A stretch of DNA of 64,000 bases, from positions 1 to 64,000 of the forward strand of contig NZ_JAKVTG010000010.1 of the NCBI RefSeq assembly GCF_022489025.1, read 5' to 3'. Position numbers and translations under genes: made by a program. Each line of letters begins with the position of its first letter. The first letter of the stretch is position 1. Under the pieces are notes generated by a model. It saw nothing but the letters and a program-made list of their open reading frames with translations, had not been told where the DNA came from and did no database searches. Positions 58,935 through 64,000 of this stretch are shown here, one piece after another. This DNA is from Planococcus halocryophilus (lineage in GTDB: Bacteria > Bacillota > Bacilli > Bacillales_A > Planococcaceae).

Positions 58935-59613
58935 CTTCCACGTCTCCCTCGTGTTCAGGTTCTGGTTGAACAAGTAATTTCTGGTCATTGTGTTGATTTA
59001 CTGCCAATTGTGCGTAATCTAATTCCATACGCAATCGTTCAATATCACTGGATAATACACGCTTCAAGTCTTGCTCCATTACTTTGTTAAGGGATAACAG
59101 CATTTCCCGTGTATCTTGCAGCGTAATACGCATTTCTGAATCTTTAACGGGTTGTCCAACTAATAACGTGTACTTTTCGGTTAATTCAATTGCTGAATCC
59201 AAATGAGAATAAAAGAACGGTTCAGCTAAGTAGAATTTTCTCGGGTTTTGTTGGACTACTATAACAATTTTATTCGCAATTTTTGTCATGTCCATTAATT
59301 GTTTAAAAGAAGAAATGGAGCGGACTTTATAATAATTTCCTTGAAGTTGTTTGATTTTTTCTTTGCCTTCTTTAATTTGCATGCGTACATTTTTGTATTC
59401 ACTGCGGGTCATGCCAAAATTTTTAGAGTCTGAAGAAAGTTGAACTTGTTTCAGAGTACTGTTGCTAGCAATGTATGTACCAGCAGCTACAGCTCCAGAA
59501 GCAATTAAACCAATTTCAGCGCCTAAATAAAGTACAGGAAACATTACCGCCATAATGGGTAAGCTGACGGTTTGCCTTTTGATAAAATTTTCTATCGGCT
59601 TTAGGGGCTTCAT
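58906..59613 (-). CDS. xpaC: XpaC family protein
   Basis: This 235-aa protein of the XpaC (5-bromo-4-chloroindolyl phosphate hydrolysis) family has one or two membrane segments near residues 15-45, followed by a long helical cytosolic region and an acidic tail. Its true role is unknown. ATG 59613 lies behind a near-perfect AAGGAGGTCC. First gene of the xpaC-yaaN pair. Confidence 0.88.
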   Translation of the reverse strand: MKPLKPIENFIKRQTVSLPIMAVMFPVLYLGAEIGLIASGAVAAGTYIASNSTLKQVQLSSDSKNFGMTRSEYKNVRMQIKEGKEKIKQLQGNYYKVRSISSFKQLMDMTKIANKIVIVVQQNPRKFYLAEPFFYSHLDSAIELTEKYTLLVGQPVKDSEMRITLQDTREMLLSLNKVMEQDLKRVLSSDIERLRMELDYAQLAVNQHNDQKLLVQPEPEHEGDVEDDRETIKSK

Positions 59614-59817
59614 GCAAAGGACCTCCTTCACTACTACTTTATCTATACGTCCTGAGCACTGAAAAGTTTCATTTCAATGCGTTTGCTCTTCTATATTTTA
59701 CGTGAAACAACAAGTCAATACAAACTTTGGAATCCGCTTAAAATATGAGGCGTAACACTTTACAAGTACAAGAGGATTTGACACAATGCTAATTAGGAAG
59801 AAAAGAGGCCGGCAGCT

Positions 59818-60114
59818 ATGCACGAAATTATCTATATGAGAACGGATTACGAACCGTGGTGGATGTTTGACGGTTGGGAAGACAAAATTATCTCCCGACA
59901 TGAATTTAGTTCAACCGAAAACGCTCAGTCTTATTTAGAAAGTGTTAAAAATGACTTTAGTCGCCGTTTTTCCAATCAAAAACAAAAGGATTTTGCTTTT
60001 ACATGTTATTGGAACGAAGAAGAAAAGGAATACTGTGAAAATTGCGAAGAAGATTTGCAAATATTTCATGGGCTAATCTGGCTAGTGGATGGACAACCAA
60101 ATATAAGTTTTTAG
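59818..60114 (+). CDS. DUF1033 family protein
   Basis: This 98-aa acidic soluble protein has the DUF1033 opening (IIYMRTDYEPWWMFDGWEDKI), a Cys pair CENCEEDLQ and the end FHGLIWLVDGQP. Function unknown. The ATG lies 9 nt after AGAGGCCGG. A strong promoter for the cold-shock gene starts directly after its stop. Confidence 0.85.
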   Translation: MHEIIYMRTDYEPWWMFDGWEDKIISRHEFSSTENAQSYLESVKNDFSRRFSNQKQKDFAFTCYWNEEEKEYCENCEEDLQIFHGLIWLVDGQPNISF

Positions 60115-60120
60115 ATTTGT

Positions 60121-60148
60121 TTGACTTTTGTAGTCAATTTGATATAAT
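60121..60148 (+). promoter_or_regulatory. promoter of the cold-shock leader
   Basis: TTGACT (60121-60126) and a perfect TATAAT (60143-60148) with a 16-bp spacer lie about 150 bp before the cold-shock gene. Confidence 0.75.
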
Positions 60149-60185
60149 AAATGAAACAATATGAAATCTTGACCAGTAACAGCTA

Positions 60186-60248
60186 TTCACATATTCCCAA
60201 AAGTGATCAGCACGTGATGGTACTTTAGGGAATATGTGAATTTTTTTA
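60186..60248 (+). terminator. terminator-like hairpin in the cold-shock leader
   Basis: A 13-bp perfect stem (TTCACATATTCCC 60186-60198 with 60228-60240) is followed by seven T. The loop can pair further (AAAGT/ACTTT and ATCA/TGAT). It lies between the promoter at 60121 and the cold-shock gene, with no other strong promoter after it. It would end a transcript of about 90 nt or act as an attenuator. Confidence 0.75.
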
Positions 60249-60300
60249 TTGCAAAAGATTCCATATTGAAAAACTTTTCTTACCACAGGAGGTAATTTAC

Positions 60301-60501
60301 ATGCAAGAAGGAACAGTGAAATGGTTTAACTCAGAAAAAGGCTTTGGTTTTATCGAAGTTGAAGGCGGAGACGATGTATTCGTACACTTCTCAGCAATCC
60401 AAGGCGAAGGCTTTAAAACACTTGACGAAGGTCAACGCGTTGAATTTGAAGTAGAAGAAGGCAATCGCGGACCTCAAGCTACAAACGTAACTAAAGTCTA
60501 A
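60301..60501 (+). CDS. cold-shock protein
   Basis: This 66-aa OB-fold nucleic-acid chaperone has RNP1 KGFGFIEV and RNP2 DVFVHF intact. ATG 60301 follows AGGAGG. The leader of about 145 nt contains a full terminator-like hairpin, which is unlike cspD in this window. It is followed by its own terminator and then by a divergent cold-shock-like gene. Confidence 0.96.
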   Translation: MQEGTVKWFNSEKGFGFIEVEGGDDVFVHFSAIQGEGFKTLDEGQRVEFEVEEGNRGPQATNVTKV

Positions 60502-60508
60502 TAACCTC

Positions 60509-60541
60509 AAGAACCGCTTCTTTAGAAGCGGTTCTTTTTTG
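60509..60541 (+). terminator. intrinsic terminator
   Basis: The 12-bp perfect stem AAGAACCGCTTC/GAAGCGGTTCTT, loop TTTA and six T end the cold-shock gene. Confidence 0.9.
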
Positions 60542-60658
60542 TACAACGAAGTACTTTTAACTACTACACCGTTTTCTCGTTTTTAAAGAAGGTTTTTATT
60601 CATTATCAACTGGGTATAATGAGAAGACTGGATAATGAGAATGTGGGAGGTTTTAGGA

Positions 60659-60865
60659 ATGGAAGGCAAAGTAAAATCGTTTGATGAAAACAAAGGTATA
60701 GGAATGATTACTGGTGACAATGGAGAAGACTTTTTCTTTGAAGAGATTAATATCAATGTTGATGGTTTTAGAAAACTAATTCCGGGACAGCCTGTAAAAT
60801 TTACAACATATGAAGGCGTAGCTGATAAAGAACGTGTTGCGACGAACGTAACCTTGGTCTTTTAA
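60659..60865 (+). CDS. divergent cold-shock-domain protein, 68 aa
   Basis: The fold pattern of a cold-shock domain is clear (EGKVKSFDENKGIGMI...DGFRKLIPGQPVKF...VATNVTLV). However, RNP1 reads KGIGMI and RNP2 reads FFFEE, so most of the aromatic residues that stack on RNA are lost. It may not bind nucleic acid in the usual way. ATG 60659 is preceded by GGGAGGTTTTAGG; TATAAT at 60615-60620 is a likely -10. It lies 46 bp before the DUF1232 gene. Confidence 0.82.
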   Translation: MEGKVKSFDENKGIGMITGDNGEDFFFEEININVDGFRKLIPGQPVKFTTYEGVADKERVATNVTLVF

Positions 60866-60911
60866 TAGTTGCGTTCAAAATTTATGTAGAAAGAGCAAAG
60901 GAGATAAAAAA

Positions 60912-61388
60912 ATGACGAATGAATACTTAAAAAAACCAATGCCTAGTGAAGAAAAACAACATGATTTTTACCAAAAACTGCGAATAAAAGTACAAGATTG
61001 GGTAAATAGTAAACCGGGCTTGGTTGGAACCGTTAGTGGTTATGTATTGTTCGCTCCTGATTTGTTTCACTTGTTGACAAGATTGATGCTAGATAGCCGA
61101 ATTGACGCTAAAAGCAAAGCAGCTGTCGGAGCAGGGATTATGTATTTCATTGCACCTATCGATTTTTTACCAGAGATCTTAGTTGGCCCTGGTGGATTTC
61201 TCGATGATGTTGTTGTAGCCGTATTTGTGATTAACACGATACTTAATAAATTTCCAACAGAAGTGATAACAGAACATTGGACAGGCGATGAGAATTTATT
61301 GTCACTTGTTAAGAAAGTATCCAACTCAGGAAACAAATACGTTTCTAAGTTACCAGCAGGTCGTTTAGTAAAACGTTTCACAAAATAA
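60912..61388 (+). CDS. YkvA family (DUF1232) membrane protein
   Basis: This 158-aa protein has the DUF1232 core (SKAAVGAGIMYFIAPIDFLPE...GFLDDVVVAVFVIN), two membrane segments, and a basic C-terminus. Function unknown. SD AAAGGAG precedes the ATG. It may share the promoter of the divergent cold-shock-like gene. Confidence 0.87.
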   Translation: MTNEYLKKPMPSEEKQHDFYQKLRIKVQDWVNSKPGLVGTVSGYVLFAPDLFHLLTRLMLDSRIDAKSKAAVGAGIMYFIAPIDFLPEILVGPGGFLDDVVVAVFVINTILNKFPTEVITEHWTGDENLLSLVKKVSNSGNKYVSKLPAGRLVKRFTK

Positions 61389-61419
61389 AGAAACTATAAA
61401 ATTATCGATTTTTTTAAAA

Positions 61420-61456
61420 AGAAAAAAGCAGCCCTTCTCAACTGAGAAGGGCTGCT
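61420..61456 (-). terminator. terminator of the ABC-F gene
   Basis: A 14-bp perfect stem (61427-61440 with 61443-61456) has an A tract on its left and none on the right, so it works for the minus-strand gene. Confidence 0.85.
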
Positions 61457-61463
61457 GCTCGTA

Positions 61464-63071
61464 TTAGTTTGTGATTCCTTGTGTTTCTTTCCATTCCAAG
61501 AAATCATCATAAGTTAATTGCTTATCAAGAATTGATCCGTCTTCACGGATTTCAATCACGCGATTTGCAACGGTTTGAATAAACTGATGGTCATGAGAAG
61601 TGAAGACCATTGCGCCTTTAAAGGCAATCATCCCGTTATTTAATGCTTGGATAGACTCAAGGTCCAAGTGGTTAGTTGGCTCGTCTAATAATAGAACATT
61701 CGAGTGTGATAGCATCATTTTTGAAAGCATGCAACGCACTTTTTCGCCACCTGATAAAACAGAAGGTTTCTTTTTAACTTCTTCTCCTGAGAATAACATT
61801 CTACCAAGGAATCCGCGTAAGAAAGTTTCACTTTCATCTTCTGGAGAATACTGGCGTAGCCAGTCTACCAATGAGGTTTCACTACCTCCAAAATAGCTTG
61901 CGTTATCGATTGGTAAGTAAGCGCGGGAAGTGGTTACGCCCCAACGGCATTCACCAGATTCTGGTTGGTCTTCTTCAGCTAAAATACGAAGCAGTGCCGA
62001 TTTTGCAAGCGGATCGCCGATTAAGACGATTTTGTCTTCTTTGCTCATGTTAAAGCTGATGTTGTTCAATAATTTGTTGCCGTCTACGGTTTGGCTAAGG
62101 TCTTTAATTGTTAACACATCGTTCCCGATTTCACGGCCAACTGTAAAGTTAACGAACGGATATTTACGAGAAGAGGGACGAATGTCATCCAACTCAATTT
62201 TATCAAGCATTTTCTTACGTGACGTCGCTTGCTTCGATTTTGAAGCGTTGGCGGAGAAACGAGCGATAAAAGCTTGAAGTTCTTTAATCTTTTCTTCTTT
62301 TTTCGAGTTTTGATCAGATGCTAAACGTGTTGCCAATTGGCTTGATTCATACCAAAAGTCATAGTTACCGACATATAGTTGAATTTTCCCGAAGTCAAGA
62401 TCAGCAATATGCGTACATACTTTGTTAAGGAAGTGACGGTCATGGGAAACGACAACAACGGTATTCGCAAAGTTCATCAAAAATTCTTCTAGCCATTGGA
62501 TTGCTTTCAAGTCCAAATGGTTAGTAGGCTCATCTAGTAAGAGAACATCAGGTTTACCAAACAAAGCTTGTGCTAAAAGCACTTTTACTTTATCAGAACC
62601 AGATAATTCGACCATTTTCTTATCATGAAGATCTTCAGAAATTCCAAGACCTTGAAGTAAGATTGCTGCTTCAGATTCAGCTTCCCAACCGTTCAATTCA
62701 GCGAATTCGCCTTCAAGTTCAGCAGCGCGCATGCCATCTTCATCAGAGAAATCTTCTTTCATATAAATCGCATTTTTCTCAGACATTACTTCATATAATT
62801 TCTTGTGTCCCATAATGACGGTTTCAAGAACTACATGTTCTTCGTACTCAAAGTGGTTTTGCTTTAGTACAGCAAGTCGTTCACCAGAGCCCATATAAAC
62901 ATTTCCAGATTGGGGTTCAAGTTCACCAGAAAGGATTTTAACAAATGTTGATTTTCCGGCACCATTGGCACCAATTAATCCGTAACAGTTACCAGGGTTA
63001 AATTGAATATTTACATCTTCGAAAAGCTTACGGTCACCAAAGCGAAGACTTACATCAGTTGCAGCTATCAT
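61464..63071 (-). CDS. ykpA: ABC-F ATPase (YkpA/YbiT type)
   Basis: This 535-aa soluble protein has two ABC domains. The first Walker A is GANGAGKST with signature LSGSDKVK. The second domain has an altered Walker A (GDPLAKSA), signature LSGGEKVR and Walker B LLLDEPTNHLDLES. It matches B. subtilis YkpA over its length, including the degenerate second P-loop. Likely a translation factor. ATG 63071 follows AGGAGGT. Confidence 0.92.
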   Translation of the reverse strand: MIAATDVSLRFGDRKLFEDVNIQFNPGNCYGLIGANGAGKSTFVKILSGELEPQSGNVYMGSGERLAVLKQNHFEYEEHVVLETVIMGHKKLYEVMSEKNAIYMKEDFSDEDGMRAAELEGEFAELNGWEAESEAAILLQGLGISEDLHDKKMVELSGSDKVKVLLAQALFGKPDVLLLDEPTNHLDLKAIQWLEEFLMNFANTVVVVSHDRHFLNKVCTHIADLDFGKIQLYVGNYDFWYESSQLATRLASDQNSKKEEKIKELQAFIARFSANASKSKQATSRKKMLDKIELDDIRPSSRKYPFVNFTVGREIGNDVLTIKDLSQTVDGNKLLNNISFNMSKEDKIVLIGDPLAKSALLRILAEEDQPESGECRWGVTTSRAYLPIDNASYFGGSETSLVDWLRQYSPEDESETFLRGFLGRMLFSGEEVKKKPSVLSGGEKVRCMLSKMMLSHSNVLLLDEPTNHLDLESIQALNNGMIAFKGAMVFTSHDHQFIQTVANRVIEIREDGSILDKQLTYDDFLEWKETQGITN

Positions 63072-63104
63072 GTATACGTACCTCCTAAATTTCACAATAA
63101 GATT

Positions 63105-63113
63105 AGTATACCA
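63105..63113 (-). promoter_or_regulatory. extended -10 promoter of ykpA
   Basis: On the minus strand, TGG-TATACT forms an extended -10 about 30 bp before the start codon. Confidence 0.55.
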
Positions 63114-63178
63114 CGAATTCCACGGAAATCGATAGCATTCAGGCGTGGTCTCGGATAAACTGAGAATATAGGGTTATT

Positions 63179-63412
63179 TTATCTTAATTTACGCTCTAAA
63201 TAAGCTTCTAGAGAACCAAGTTCTTTATTTAACAAGTATTCCATTTGCACATATTCTCGGCGGCCAGGAATATGTTCTGGCGTGAGACCTTTCATTGAAT
63301 AGATAAAGTAATAGCCACCAATCTGGCGGAACAATACGACGACATGTGGAAAATCATCGAAAATCGCTTTTATATTATAGCGTTTCGCATAACTCCAATT
63401 TACGAGTTTCAT
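63179..63412 (-). CDS. hypothetical protein, 77 aa
   Basis: This small soluble protein starts MKLVNWSYAKRYNIKAIFDD. It has a strand-rich middle and a helical C-terminus (LNKELGSLEAYLERKLR). No family is recognised. ATG 63412 follows AAAGGCGG by 7 nt. Confidence 0.65.
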   Translation of the reverse strand: MKLVNWSYAKRYNIKAIFDDFPHVVVLFRQIGGYYFIYSMKGLTPEHIPGRREYVQMEYLLNKELGSLEAYLERKLR

Positions 63413-63578
63413 TGACAAACCGCCTTTCACTTCTCTATTTTAAATGATGTAAGATAGAGAACACAAGTTTGGGGTTATCGTCATTTTGAGCATAATCTAA
63501 ATAAATTGATAAGAAAATCTTGCTTTAGAAAGATGCTTATCATAAAGCGTTAAAGCTTTATTTTATGGAGGGGAAAAT

Positions 63579-64000
63579 GTGTCTGAGAAGAAAAGAAAGT
63601 CGGCACTTGGGTTAATGGTAATAGCGATTTTGTTTGTTGCGTTAAATTTACGTCCAGCAATTTCGTCAATTGGTCCAATGCTTGAACCTATTCGGGTTGA
63701 TTTGAATTTAAGTAATAGTGAAGTCAGCTTACTAACGGCGGTTCCTGTTTTTTGTATGGGGCTGTTTGCGCCATTAGCGATAGTTTTTGGTCGGAAGTTT
63801 GGCATGAAACGTTCAATCGCTTTTTTATTAGGTGTAATCGGAGTGTTTACCTTATTAAGAGGGTTTTTACCTAGTTATCCATCGTTAATACTTAGTGCAT
63901 TTTTTATTGGTGTCGCTATAGCGGTGATTAGTCCACTCTTGTCAGCGATTATAAAGCATAATTTCCCAACACGAACGCCCGCATTAATCGGTGTTTACTC
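63579..64000 (+). CDS. CynX/NimT family MFS transporter, 5' part
   Basis: The first 140 residues of an MFS protein are cut by the window end. It starts at GTG 63579 behind GGAGGGG. The sequence VALNLRPAISSIGPMLEPI in helix 1 is the hallmark of the CynX/NimT (cyanate/nitroimidazole-type) group. Four membrane segments are visible. The overlapping ATG at 63577 leads to an early stop in another frame. The substrate is unknown. Confidence 0.85.
   Translation, partial: MSEKKRKSALGLMVIAILFVALNLRPAISSIGPMLEPIRVDLNLSNSEVSLLTAVPVFCMGLFAPLAIVFGRKFGMKRSIAFLLGVIGVFTLLRGFLPSYPSLILSAFFIGVAIAVISPLLSAIIKHNFPTRTPALIGVY

Noticed and set aside
1..64000. search for rRNA, tRNA, insertion sequences, prophage or classical toxin-antitoxin loci
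   Set aside because: No tRNA-like cloverleaf, transposase, integrase or terminal inverted repeats were recognised by reading. A tRNAscan or ISfinder search would be decisive but could not be run.

Overview
The window is a low-GC, Gram-positive (Bacillota) chromosome segment, most likely from a Planococcaceae genus such as Planococcus. Three things suggest this: strong AGGAGG-type ribosome binding sites with frequent GTG and TTG starts; protein families and gene order that match Bacillus subtilis yp/yo-region genes (ypdQ-ypdP-ypeQ-cspD-ypgQ-ypgR, yphP-ypiP, ypjP-thy-dfrA, ypmR-ypmS-msr, odhA-odhB-yojN-yojO); and a MurG of the staphylococcal type. The genus is an inference, not something read directly from sequence. 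No rRNA, tRNA, insertion sequence, prophage or CRISPR array was seen. It looks like core chromosome with a more variable stretch at about 7.5-22 kb.

Layout: 0-3.2 kb holds a LacI regulator, a 59-aa membrane peptide, a thioredoxin/peroxiredoxin pair and a divergent CGNR zinc-finger regulator across a 35-bp palindrome. 3.3-5.9 kb is a manganese ABC transporter. 6-22 kb is a mosaic of stress, export and acetyltransferase genes: cardiolipin synthase, an AlkD-like protein, an M1 peptidase, Nudix+HIT, three transporters or regulators, AIM24-like, a cupin, LD-carboxypeptidase and GNATs. It includes one GNAT gene broken by an in-frame stop. 22-29 kb holds a sugar dehydrogenase lipoprotein, small membrane proteins, RNase HI-like ypdQ with the queuosine-precursor transporter ypdP under a preQ1-I riboswitch, cspD, ypgQ, an ABC-F factor and CvfC. 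31-34 kb is a thiol/sulfur cluster: bacilliredoxin, an RsmJ-like methyltransferase, and glutaredoxin plus two rhodaneses behind a CsoR/CstR-like operator. 34-41 kb is a folate/thymidylate, lipid and Msr block (thyA, dfrA, PlsC-like, DegV, ypmR, ypmS, msrA, msrB, yozE, deoD). 41-49 kb has a C-terminal processing protease, a CobW GTPase, MATE, murG, dapF and a PAS-GGDEF protein. 49-57.5 kb is odhAB, DedA and the MoxR/VWA pair yojN-yojO. 57.7-64 kb is yaaN-xpaC, cold-shock genes, DUF1232, ABC-F ykpA and a truncated CynX-like MFS gene.

The most unusual structure is not a gene. Four intergenic arrays are built of units spaced exactly 21 bp apart. Three share a 9-base core (GCAAACAAA) alternating with unrelated 12-base spacers. 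The fourth has a different core (ATACTGTCCGAAT) with the same 21-bp period. The period equals two DNA helical turns and seven codons, and it creates long spurious reading frames. I do not recognise these arrays as a named element. Other observations with direct sequence support are the preQ1 riboswitch, a terminator-like hairpin inside a cold-shock gene leader, several palindromic operators next to their likely regulators, and three small proteins of 59, 49 and 25 aa with good ribosome binding sites.
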